DNA of 47,841 nucleotides. Origin: an uncultured bacterium. Its GTDB lineage: Bacteria; Verrucomicrobiota; Verrucomicrobiia; Verrucomicrobiales; V1-33. Positions 27,633-36,100 of this stretch are shown piece after piece. Below the pieces are notes generated by a model. It ran no database searches, was not told the origin of the DNA, and saw only the letters and a program-made list of their open reading frames with translations. The stretch is from contig CAJBME010000126.1 of NCBI GenBank assembly GCA_903954065.1, positions 1 through 47,841 of the forward strand. Reading direction: 5' to 3'. The translations under genes and the position numbers were made by a program. Every line of letters begins with the position of its first letter. The stretch's first letter is position 1.

Positions 27633-27688
27633 GGGGGGACATTCCTGTCCCCCTGCTTTTTCAATCGGCCGGGGACTGGAAAGTCCCC
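27633..27688. repeat. REP doublet A
   Basis: Two hairpins: GGGGGACA-TTCC-TGTCCCCC (27634-27653) and GGGGACT-GGAA-AGTCCCC (27671-27688). The loops are complementary to each other, so the two hairpins form an inverted pair. Lies downstream of the RAYT. Confidence 0.85.
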
Positions 27689-27689
27689 G

Positions 27690-28297
27690 CTCCTGTCCGC
27701 TCTCTAGTATGAACTGTCTTTCCCGTAGCTTCGCCTTCACCGGATTCTCCCGGATATATTCCGCCACCTTGAAAAAGTGCTGCTCGTGACGAATCAAGCG
27801 ATCCCAATACTCGTCCTGCCAAAGCGCCCCCGTTTTCCCAGCCCGTTTGTTGATCTCCCGCGATGTAAATCCCTTCCAGGATTTTACGATTTCCGGCAAG
27901 GCATGCCCTTCCAGCGGACGAAATAGCACATGCACGTGATTTGGCATCACCACGAAGGAGGCCAGCTCATACCGATCCCCATTGAAGTGCCGCAGCGCAT
28001 CGGCGACGACCGACGCGTTGGCAGGATCCTTCAGCAAACACGACCCGCTTCCCTGATCCAGCCACTCGTCGATCTGATGGGAAAAGAGCTCGTGATACTC
28101 GGCTTCGGTCTTTTCGTCCCATGGCTCGGGGTGATGCTTCATCCACGAATCCCGCTCCGCTTTCCATTGATCCAGCTTTGCCTTCGGCATTGCGTCCCCC
28201 AGTCGCCACGTGACGAACACCCAGGCTTTGCCTTGCTGCCAGTGAGGGAGGTGGTTTTGCGTGACGTCGATTTCGCTGTGCGGATTGAAAAAGGAGT
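27690..28297 (-). CDS. REP-associated tyrosine transposase (RAYT, Y1/HUH family)
   Basis: About 200 residues within the hsdR-RAYT frame. It begins near DVTQNHLPHWQQGKAWVFVT, the usual RAYT N-terminus, continues through PEPWDEKTEAEYHELF and GSGSCLLKDPANASVVADAL, and holds the HUH metal site in VVMPNHVHVLF (Met codon at 27945-27947). KSWKGFTSREINKR, LWQDEYWDRLIR and the catalytic Tyr in VAEYIRENPVKAKL (codon 27756-27758) follow. RAYTs are single-strand nucleases that cut and move REP palindromes. All key residues are present, so the domain may be active. No ATG lies at the domain's own N-terminus in this frame; translation would use the hsdR start or a non-ATG codon. Boundaries are approximate. 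Confidence 0.88.
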
Positions 28298-28349
28298 GGG
28301 GGTTTTCTAACCCCCATTTTTTTGTAATCGGGGGACAGGAATGTCCCCC
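28298..28349. repeat. REP doublet B
   Basis: Hairpins GGGGGTT-TTCT-AACCCCC (28298-28315) and GGGGGACA-GGAA-TGTCCCCC (28330-28349), upstream of the RAYT. The first stem differs from the other copies at both strands in a compensating way (GTT with AAC instead of ACA with TGT). Confidence 0.85.
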
Positions 28350-28745
28350 CTCCAGCTTCCAATTAAAGATGTTTCGCCGCACCGTGTTCCAGCTCACCCC
28401 GAGGGCAATCGCCTCGTCCTTATTGGCGTTGTTGCATTCGATCACGAGCACCGGGATGCCGTTGATGAGAAAGACCACATCCTCCCGGGTGCCGTAGTCG
28501 CCGTTGTGAAAGGCCCACTCCTCGGTGACTTCGTAAACGTTGTTCGCTGGATCGTCGTAATCGATCAAGATCAGGTCGAGCTCGCGGTTCTCTTCGTGGT
28601 CGAAGAACTTGCCCCGGTTGCCGTAGATGTCGGTGTGCAGATGGCGGAACTGCTCGAGCAACGCGCCCACGGCTTCGGCGTAGCGCGGGTTGAATGTGCG
28701 CAGTTGAGCATCGAGCAGGTCGTCGAAGAAGAGTGAGAACGGAGC

Positions 28746-28796
28746 GGGGACATTCCTGTCCCCGTCCTTCTTTCGAAAGGGGGCAGGAATGCCCCC
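28746..28796. repeat. REP doublet C, in frame inside the hsdR N-terminal region
   Basis: Hairpins GGGGACA-TTCC-TGTCCCC (28746-28763) and GGGGGCA-GGAA-TGCCCCC (28779-28796). It sits between codons for PREKAEERR and SLFFDDLL of the hsdR remnant and adds about 20 codons without a stop or frameshift. Confidence 0.85.
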
Positions 28797-29164
28797 TCTC
28801 CTTTCCTCGGCTTTCTCGCGCGGCACAATCGTCCAACCGATGGCCTCGGCGTATTCGAGGATCCGGGCTTGGACGGTTTTGTGTTCTCCGGGTGTGGGCA
28901 TGGGCAATTAAGACGTGAGCTTTATACAGGAACCGCGATTCTTTATCTGCTCCCTGCTCGTGGCAGCACCTACAAAGGCCCCCGCAGAGCCAGCCTAGTC
29001 AAATCTGCGGTATTGTTTTGGCCTGATGACGTTCATGGCTCGAGGCAAGAAAGGTTTCATTTGGTCGGTGCTTGGTTTTGTGCGATGAGGTTGTCAGGAC
29101 TGGGAATTCTCGGTCGGATGGCGGTCTTTGGGGTTACCCGGAGCCGCCTTTTTCGTTTCAGGGA

Positions 29165-29300
29165 AAGACCTTCCACCCGGTCGAAGAAGCGTGAGAACGG
29201 AGCGGGGACATTCCTGTCCCCGTCGTCCCCGTTCTTCTTCCGCAAGGGGGCAGGAATGCCCCCTCTCCTTTTCTCGGCTGCCTCGCGGGCGCGTCTGGCG
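29165..29300. repeat. REP doublet D with hsdR-like flanks
   Basis: Hairpins GGGGACA-TTCC-TGTCCCC (29204-29221) and GGGGGCA-GGAA-TGCCCCC (29246-29263). The bases on both sides (GTCGAAGAAGCGTGAGAACG to the left and CTCTCCTTTTCTCGGCTGCC to the right) closely match the hsdR sequence around doublet C. On the minus strand they read AEKRRGG and APFSRFFD, beside AEERRGG and APFSLFFD in doublet C. It may be a second relic copy of the same hsdR region. The remainder of 28902-29391 holds no gene I can support. Confidence 0.75.
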
Positions 29301-29391
29301 GCTGGCTGAGTGACTGGGTGTTTCTGATGGTTGATTTGCGGTGGGGGTTTTGGCATTGACGGGGGCGGGGCGGTCGTTCCACGGTAAGCGC

Positions 29392-30402
29392 ATGAGCTGG
29401 CATCGACGATCTTTCATGCGTGTGGCTGGGGCTGGCCTGACGGCGGTGGGTTGGGCGCCTCGAGGTCGGGCGCGTGCGGTGTCGCCGTCGGCGGTGATCG
29501 TGCGTCGCCAAGCGGCTGACCGGTTTGATTTGGTGTTTTCGCCGGAAACGGCGCGGGCGTTCAAGATCCTCCAGCTGACGGACACGCATTTTGGGAATCC
29601 TGATGCGGTGAAGAAGGAGGCGGACGTTCGCAGTTGGGGTGAAATCCCTCGGTTGGTTGAGCGGGAGCGGCCGGACTTTATCATGCACACCGGCGATTTT
29701 ATTGACAACGATGTGTCGGGATCAGTGGCGGGGGCATTTGACAAGATGCATGCGCTGGGTGTGCCGTGGGCGCTGGCTCCGGGGAATCATGACGGGCCGG
29801 TTGAGGGCACATTGAGTCCGGAGCGGTATCGTGAGCGGATGGCGGAGGGGACTGGGGTGATGGGGTATGTGGAGCGGGACGGGCGTCGCGAGACGGCGTA
29901 CCGGATCGATGTGATTGCTGGCGATGCTGGGGTGGCGGCGCGGCCGGTGGCGACGGTCATGGTGTTTGATTCTGGGCCGACGGGTGGCACGAAGCATGTT
30001 TCGTCTGGGCAGCTGGCGTGGTTTGACGAGCAAGTGGAGGCCGACCGGAGGCGCGGAAATTCGGGGCCGATTTATGCGATGGTGCATATTCCGGTGATTC
30101 AATTTAAGAAGCTGGCTGATTCTGGGCGGTATACCGACCGGCTGGGCGAGGAGATTTGTTTTGAAACGGATACGGGCCGGACGTTTGAGGTGTTCAAGCG
30201 TAGCGGGAGGGTGCGCGCTATTTTGAGTGGGCATGATCATGAGAACACGTTCCATGGGGTCTGGGACGGGGTGGAGCTGATCTATGGGCGGGTCAGCGGA
30301 TGGAGTGCGTATGGTGGCGGGCCGCGGGGTGGGCGGCTGTTGGAACTGGATTTAGCGCAAGGCACGCATTCTCATCGCATTGTTCTGCCTAGCGACGTTT
30401 GA
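29392..30402 (+). CDS. Tat-exported calcineurin-like metallophosphatase
   Basis: 336 residues. Tat signal HRRSFMRVAGAGLTAVG at about 4-20. The metallophosphoesterase metal-site motifs occur in order: LQLTDTHFG (DxH), MHTGDFIDND (GDxx), APGNHDGP (GNHD), YAMVHIPV (His), and LSGHDHENTF (GHxH). Such enzymes hydrolyse phosphomonoesters or diesters with two metal ions. Export implies an extracytoplasmic substrate, such as organic phosphate or nucleotides. The frame opens at a GTG (29341), but ATG 29392 places the twin arginines correctly and is preferred. It follows the mobile scar and is 84 bp before purL; the two are probably not functionally linked. Confidence 0.9.
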   Translation: MSWHRRSFMRVAGAGLTAVGWAPRGRARAVSPSAVIVRRQAADRFDLVFSPETARAFKILQLTDTHFGNPDAVKKEADVRSWGEIPRLVERERPDFIMHTGDFIDNDVSGSVAGAFDKMHALGVPWALAPGNHDGPVEGTLSPERYRERMAEGTGVMGYVERDGRRETAYRIDVIAGDAGVAARPVATVMVFDSGPTGGTKHVSSGQLAWFDEQVEADRRRGNSGPIYAMVHIPVIQFKKLADSGRYTDRLGEEICFETDTGRTFEVFKRSGRVRAILSGHDHENTFHGVWDGVELIYGRVSGWSAYGGGPRGGRLLELDLAQGTHSHRIVLPSDV

Positions 30403-30486
30403 GAGGCGGGGTGGCGTGGGTGTCAGGTCACGGGTTGAGTTGGGGTGGCACTTGACACTTCCGTGCCCCACGCGGATGGACAAAGG

Positions 30487-32868
30487 GTGAGCACACCCAC
30501 TGCCGTTTACCGCCACATTCAAATCCGTGATCTTGATGCTGACGCCCTGGTGGCGCTCAGTAAAAAGATGAAGCTGGCCTTGTTCCGGGACGACATGCTG
30601 GCCGTGCAGTCGTATTACCGCGACAAAGACCGGGAGCCGACAGATGTTGAGCTGGAAGTCATTGCGCAGACGTGGTCCGAGCATTGCAAGCACCGAATTT
30701 TCGGGGCGCGCATTGAGCATACGTTGGACGGGCGGCTCGAGGTGGTGGATGGATTGTTCAAGAGCCACATCAAGGCGGTCAGCGAGCGGATTTTCGCCCG
30801 GAAGCCGGGCTTTGTGCTGGGAGCATTTGTCGACAATGCCGGGTTTATCGCGCTGGATACTGAGCGCGCGGTGTGTTTAAAAGTGGAGACGCATAACCAT
30901 CCGTCAGCGATTGAGCCGTATGCGGGTGCCAATACCGGCCTAGGCGGGGTGATCCGGGACATTCTGGGAGCCGGCAAAGGGGCGAAGCCGATTGCGTCGA
31001 TGGATGTTTTTTGTTTTGGACCACCGGACACACGTCAGGAAAGTTTGAAGGCGAAAGATGTGATTCACCCGTTGGGAGTGATGCGCGGGGTGGTGCGTGG
31101 GGTGCGGGATTATGGCAACCGGATGGGTATTCCTACGGTCAACGGGGCCATTCAGTTTGATCCTGCGTACACGTACAATCCGTTGGTATTTTGTGGGACG
31201 GCGGGGGTGATTCCTCGCGCGGACATTGACAAGGCGATGCGGGCCGGGCTGCAGATTGTGGCGGTTGGGGCGCGGACCGGGCGTGATGGATTGAAGGGAG
31301 CGACCTTTTCCAGCGTGAGTCTGACGGCGGACAGTCATGCGGAAGACCAGAGTGCGGTGCAGATTGGCAATCCGATTGAGGAGAAAAAAGCCAGCGATTT
31401 GATTCTGCATGCGCGGGCGGAAGGATTGATTGTTTTTCTGACCGATTGTGGTGCCGGGGGTTTTTCTAGTGCGGCTGGCGAGATGCTCAGCGAAGTCGGA
31501 GGTGAGTTATTTTTGGAGCGGGCACCGCTCAAGGAGGACGGACTGGCCAGTTGGCAGGTTTTGTTGAGCGAGAGCCAGGAGCGCATGGTATTGGCGGTGG
31601 AAGAGGCGGATGTGCCTCGTTTGCGTGAGCTGGCCGACATGCATCAGACGGAAATGACGGTGTTGGGGCACAGTGATGGCACGGGGATTCTCAAGATTTG
31701 GCATCATGGCGCGCTGGTCTGCGAGTTGGATAATGCCCGTTTGCACGAAGCACCGCGCCGCCATCTGGTCTCGTCATGGAGCGGGTCGCCGCTCGCTGCG
31801 GACGCGGCTGCGGACGCGGTCATCGCATCGCCAGCTCCCCTGCTCAAACAGTTGTTGGCTGATTTTGCGATCTGCTCGCGCGAGCCGGTCATCCGCGAAT
31901 ACGACCACCAAGTTCAGGGAAATACGATTCTGACCCCGCTGGCTGGAGCGACCGGCGACGCCCCGCAGGATGGAGCCGTCATGCGGGTCGACGGCTCACC
32001 ACGCCTCGTCAACTTGGCGTGTGCGTTGCTTCCGGAATGGGGGAAATTCGACCCTTTTCGCGCGGGTGCGGCCACCGTCGACGAATGCATCCGTCAACTC
32101 GTCGTGACCGGAGCCGATCCCGATCAAATTGCGATTCTCGACAATTTCTGCATGGGCAATCCGGATGATCCGCGTGAACTGGGGGGATTGGTCGAGAGTG
32201 TGAAAGGCCTGTGCGAAGCCGCCGAGATTTACGGGGCTCCCTTTATTTCAGGGAAGGACAGCTTCTATAACTTTTTCATGACGGATGAAGGTCCGGTCAG
32301 CATTCCGGTCACGGCGCTGGTCAGCGGGCTGGGCATTGTCATGGAGGCGGCTCACGTGACGGGATCCAGTCTGCGGCGCACGGACAGCGACGTGATGCTC
32401 CTTGGGGCGTGGCAGGGAACGCCGCTGGGTGGCAGTGTGGCGGCGCGCGTGCTGGGCCGCACCGGCGATGCCGTGCCGGCTACCGATTGCGCGAAAAACA
32501 TGGCGCTTTACCGGGCTTATTACGAAGCTGTTAAAAGCGGATTGATCCTGAGCGCGCATGACGTGAGCGAAGGCGGGCTGGCGGTGGCGCTGGCTGAAAT
32601 GGCGTTCTCCGAAGTGGCAGGGCTCGAGATTGACACCCAAGTTCCACTTTTTGCGGAACCCACAGGATGTCTCGTGGTCGAGGTGGCTCCGGCTCACCGC
32701 GAGAACTTGGTCCGGCAGCTGGCGGCGGCGGGAGTCGAGAGCGTGTTGTTGGGCCGGACGACGGCGGCGCACCGGAGGCTGGTCATTCGCACCGGCGGCG
32801 AGGGCGTTGATGAACCGCTGGCTGACCTGAAAGCACTGTGGAAAGGCAGTTTGGCGGCCTGGTATTAA
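30487..32868 (+). CDS. purL: Phosphoribosylformylglycinamidine synthase, PurL subunit
   Basis: About 793 residues. This is the synthetase subunit that makes FGAM from FGAR with ATP and ammonia in purine synthesis. Motifs include QTWSEHCKHRIF (about 68-79), the nucleotide and Mg site KVETHNHPSAIEPYAGANTG, GNRMGIPTVNGAIQFD, TDCGAGGFSSAAGEM, a second AIRS-type half with YDHQVQGNTILTPL, PFISGKDSFYN, and SAHDVSEGGLAVALAEMAFS. There is no glutaminase domain, so it is the small bacterial form that works with separate PurQ and PurS. The frame is open to a GTG at 30445. I chose the GTG at 30487 (product VSTPTAVYRHIQI) because homologues start close to YRHI; this choice is uncertain. A hairpin-like TGGGG...GTGCCCCA lies at 30441-30470. 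Confidence 0.93.
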   Translation: MSTPTAVYRHIQIRDLDADALVALSKKMKLALFRDDMLAVQSYYRDKDREPTDVELEVIAQTWSEHCKHRIFGARIEHTLDGRLEVVDGLFKSHIKAVSERIFARKPGFVLGAFVDNAGFIALDTERAVCLKVETHNHPSAIEPYAGANTGLGGVIRDILGAGKGAKPIASMDVFCFGPPDTRQESLKAKDVIHPLGVMRGVVRGVRDYGNRMGIPTVNGAIQFDPAYTYNPLVFCGTAGVIPRADIDKAMRAGLQIVAVGARTGRDGLKGATFSSVSLTADSHAEDQSAVQIGNPIEEKKASDLILHARAEGLIVFLTDCGAGGFSSAAGEMLSEVGGELFLERAPLKEDGLASWQVLLSESQERMVLAVEEADVPRLRELADMHQTEMTVLGHSDGTGILKIWHHGALVCELDNARLHEAPRRHLVSSWSGSPLAADAAADAVIASPAPLLKQLLADFAICSREPVIREYDHQVQGNTILTPLAGATGDAPQDGAVMRVDGSPRLVNLACALLPEWGKFDPFRAGAATVDECIRQLVVTGADPDQIAILDNFCMGNPDDPRELGGLVESVKGLCEAAEIYGAPFISGKDSFYNFFMTDEGPVSIPVTALVSGLGIVMEAAHVTGSSLRRTDSDVMLLGAWQGTPLGGSVAARVLGRTGDAVPATDCAKNMALYRAYYEAVKSGLILSAHDVSEGGLAVALAEMAFSEVAGLEIDTQVPLFAEPTGCLVVEVAPAHRENLVRQLAAAGVESVLLGRTTAAHRRLVIRTGGEGVDEPLADLKALWKGSLAAWY

Positions 32869-33100
32869 CGGTGCGTCGATCAATAGGCTTGAGGGTGTCT
32901 TTGTTGTCGTGTCCCACGCCGCGAATCTCACGGGAAATAGGGTATCAAAACGCCGCTGAGGGGGCGTGAAGAGAGCGGTCGACGAGGACGTCGGCGTTCC
33001 CGGGGGGCTGAGTTGCTGTGGTGATGCGATGACTTGCGGAGCGGATGGCGGGGGGGATGGTGGGGGCTGGTGTGGTAGAACCGCATGATCTTAATTCCGC
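32869..33100. other. Intergenic region, no feature recognised
   Basis: 232 bp between purL and the ceramidase fusion gene. I see no terminator with a T-run, no tRNA-like fold and no convincing promoter. The last 100 bp are G-rich on the plus strand. Confidence 0.5.
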
Positions 33101-36100
33101 ATGAACCCGACTCGATTTTTACCTTTGTTGTTGCTGGCGGTCGCTTGTTCTATTTTTACGGCGGGCGGCCGTGGGGAGGGGCCGTTGTTGCCGGAGGGCG
33201 GTAGCGGCGGGGGTGAGGCGCCAGCGGCCTTGAGGGCGGGAGTGTATGCGGTGGATATTGCTCCGCCGACCTTTCCGGTGCGGGTGAATGGCATGTTTAC
33301 TGAGCGCAGTGCGGAGCGTGTGATTGATCCATTGCTGGCCAAGGCCATGGTTTTGGATGACGGGGCTACGCGTCTGGTTTTTTGTGTGGTCGACACCTGT
33401 ATGATGGACCGCGGGTTGATTGATGTGGCCAAAGAAATGGCGTCGACGGCGACGGGAGTGCCGGCGCACCGCATGTTGGTCTCGGCGACCCATACGCATT
33501 CTGCGCCTTCGGCGATGGGGTGTTTGGGGAGCCGCGTGGACCCTGGGTATGCCGCCTTTTTGCCGGGCAAGATAGCCGAAGCGATCGTGGGCGCGGTCGA
33601 GCGGCTGCAGCCGGCGCGGATCGGGTGGACGGTGGTGGACGACTGGGATCACACCTTTAACCGTCGCTGGCTGCGCCGGCCGGATCGGTTAATGAACGAT
33701 CCCTTTGGCCAGCCCACGGTGCGGGCTCACATGCATCCGGGGCATCAGAGTCCTGATGTGACGGGTCCGTCCGGACCGGTGGATCCTGGGTTATCGCTGC
33801 TGGCGGTGCAGACGGCTGCGGGTCAGCCGCTGGCGGTACTGGCGAATTATTCGATGCATTACATTGGTTCTGAATTGCTTTCCTCAGATTATTTCGGTCG
33901 TTTTGCCGGGCATTTGGCCGCGCAACTGGGGGCCGGTCCTGAGTTTGTCGGGATGATGTCGCAAGGGACCAGTGGCGATCTGTGGGCTGGTGATTATGGA
34001 GCGCCGGCGCACGATTTGAACTACGACACCTTTGCCGGGGAAATGGCGGAGCGGGCGGCCCGGGCCATCAGCCAGATAGAGTGGCGCGACCGGGTGCCGC
34101 TCAAAATGGCTGAGCGCACGCTCACTTTGAAATACCGCACGCCCGATGCCGGACGTCTGGCGTGGGCGGTTGAAATGATGACGGCGCTGGGTGACCGGCT
34201 ACCATCGTCCCTGCCGGAAATTTACGCGGCTGAAGCGATTCATCTGCACGAGCGACAACAGAGTGAGCTGAAGCTGCAAGCGGCTAGCGTCGGAGGATTT
34301 GGTATCACCGCGCTACCGAATGAAGTGGTTGCTCTCACTGGTCTGAAAATCAAAGCCCACAGTCCGTTGGTGCCGACCATGAACATCGAGCTGGCCAACG
34401 GAGCGGACGGCTACATTCCACCGCCCGAGCAGCATCACCTCGGAGGCTACATCACTTGGCCGGCCCGGACTGCCGGGTTGGAAGTAGAGGCCGAGCCGCG
34501 AATTGTCGAAACCGTGTTGTCACTTCTCGAGGAAGTCTCTGGAAAACCGCGGCGTGTTCCAGTGCTTGAGCATGGTCCTTATGCGCAGGCGGTTTTGGCG
34601 GATCATCCGTTGGCCTACTGGCGACTCGACGAGATGACATGGCCGGCGGTGAGCGATGCGGGCCCGCACGGTCGTGCGGCGGTGATGGAACCGGGAGTCG
34701 CTGTGTATCTACCTGGGGCTGGCAGCGGGAGCGGGCATCGTCCTGCTCCGGCGCTGGTAGCTTCCCATTTTTCCGGGCCCCAGATCAATCGGGCGGTGCA
34801 TTGTGCCGGTGGGCGCGTTACGGCGGAGATGCCACTGGGCGATGTGTACACGGCGGAATTCTGGGTGTGGAATGGTTTGCCGGCCGGCGAGCGCGCGGTC
34901 ACTGGCTATTGTTTTTCGCGCGGGGTGGACGGCGATGCTGTGGCGCGGGGTGAGCATCTTGGTATTGGGGGCACCCATTTGCCTGAAACGACGGGCCGCT
35001 TGTTTCTCTATAATGGCAACGAGCGAAACGAGGTTTTGGCTGGTCGCACGGTGTTGGCGACCAAACAATGGCATCATGTGGTGTTGGTTCGTGACGGCGC
35101 TTCGGTGCGGGTGCATCTGGATGGGGCTATCGTTCCCGAGATCAGTGGCGAATATGTCCACACGGTGCCGGCGGGTGCGGCGGGGGTTTTCTTTGGAGGT
35201 CGCAATGACCGGATGTTCGGCCTCGAAGGAAAACTTGATGAAGTCGCCTTGTATGGACGGGCCTTGAGCCCGGACGAGATCGCCGCTCATTATCAAGCCT
35301 CGGGACTGCACGCGCCGGTGGCGGCGGTGCCTAGGCCACCGGTTGCGCCACCGGTGGCGCCGGCGTTGTCGCCGCGTGAATCGTTGGCTTTGATTCGGGT
35401 GCCGGATGGATACGAAGTCGAGCTGGTGGCGGCTGAGCCGCTGACGGTGGATCCTGTGGCGATCGACTGGGATGCTTCGGGTCGGCTGTGGGTGGTGGAA
35501 ATGGCTGACTATCCGCTGGGGTTGGACGGTAGGGGGCAGGCGGGCGGGCGTATTCGCGTGTTGAGCGACGCTGATGGTGACGGTCGGTATGACAAGGCGG
35601 TAGTTTTTGCGGAGGGGTTAAATTTCCCCACGGGATTGCTGACGTGGCGTGACGGGGTGATTGTGACGGCGGCGCCTGAGGTATTGTGGTTACGTGATAC
35701 GGATGGTGATGGTATAGTGGACGTGCGTGAAGTATTGCTTACTGGTTTGATGGAGGGCAACCAGCAGTTGCGTGCTAACGGGTTGCGCTGGGGTTTGGAC
35801 AACTGGGTCTATTGTGCGGCGGGCGGGCATCATGGTGATTACGGGGTGGGTAATGCGCTGCAGGTTTCCCGTACTGGGCAGAGAGTGGAAGTGGGGAGCC
35901 GGGATTTTCGTTTTCGTCCGGACACGGGCGAGCTTGAACCGGCGAGTGGGCCGTCGCAGTTCGGGCGCAACCGTGACGACTGGGGTCGCTGGTTTGGCAC
36001 GCAGAATTCACGGCCGCTGTGGCATTATGTACTCGCGGATCATTATGTGCGCCGCAATCCGCATGCGTCCACGCCGGACGTCAGGCACCAGGTGGTGGTG

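Larger units (their letters stand above)
27633..28349 (-). mobile_element. REP-RAYT-REP unit inserted in hsdR
   Basis: The transposase region is bracketed by palindrome doublets at 27633-27688 and 28298-28349, and hsdR sequence resumes just outside both (FNWK on one side, LEANVKSFCAIP on the other). This is the layout expected if a REP-bounded RAYT unit moved as a single element. Exact ends and any target duplication cannot be set by eye. Confidence 0.65.
27531..28901 (-). pseudogene. hsdR: hsdR (type I restriction subunit) remnant fused in frame with a RAYT
   Basis: A 456-codon open frame that is a mosaic. Residues 1-33 (EHKTVQARILEYAEAIGWTI, PREKAEERR) and 56-184 (SLFFDDLLDAQLRTFNPRY, GKFFDHEENRELDLILIDYD, DVVFLINGIPVLVIEC, SWNTVRRNIFNWK) are the N-terminus of HsdR, and the last 27 (VKSFCAIPQVLAFLKDYIVL) are the piece that normally follows. 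Between them sit a REP doublet (codons for GGIPAPFRKKDGDRNVPAP) and a whole RAYT unit. The PD-(D/E)xK nuclease motif reads IECNN where IECKN is expected, so the catalytic Lys (residue 157, codon 28431-28433) is Asn. A segment after AIALGV is also missing. The helicase domains are absent, and no hsdM or hsdS is nearby. The frame survived all these events, so a fusion protein could still be made. Confidence 0.8.

Noticed and set aside
27967..28362. Frame of 131 codons with ATG just upstream of the RAYT
   Set aside because: It is +1 relative to the RAYT frame and shares none of the family motifs.
27633..29263. CRISPR array
   Set aside because: The repeats are palindrome doublets at irregular distances next to a RAYT, not evenly spaced direct repeats with unique spacers.
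28869..29309. Plus-strand frame of 146 codons across the REP region
   Set aside because: It includes doublet D and overlaps the start of the hsdR remnant; no domain or natural composition.
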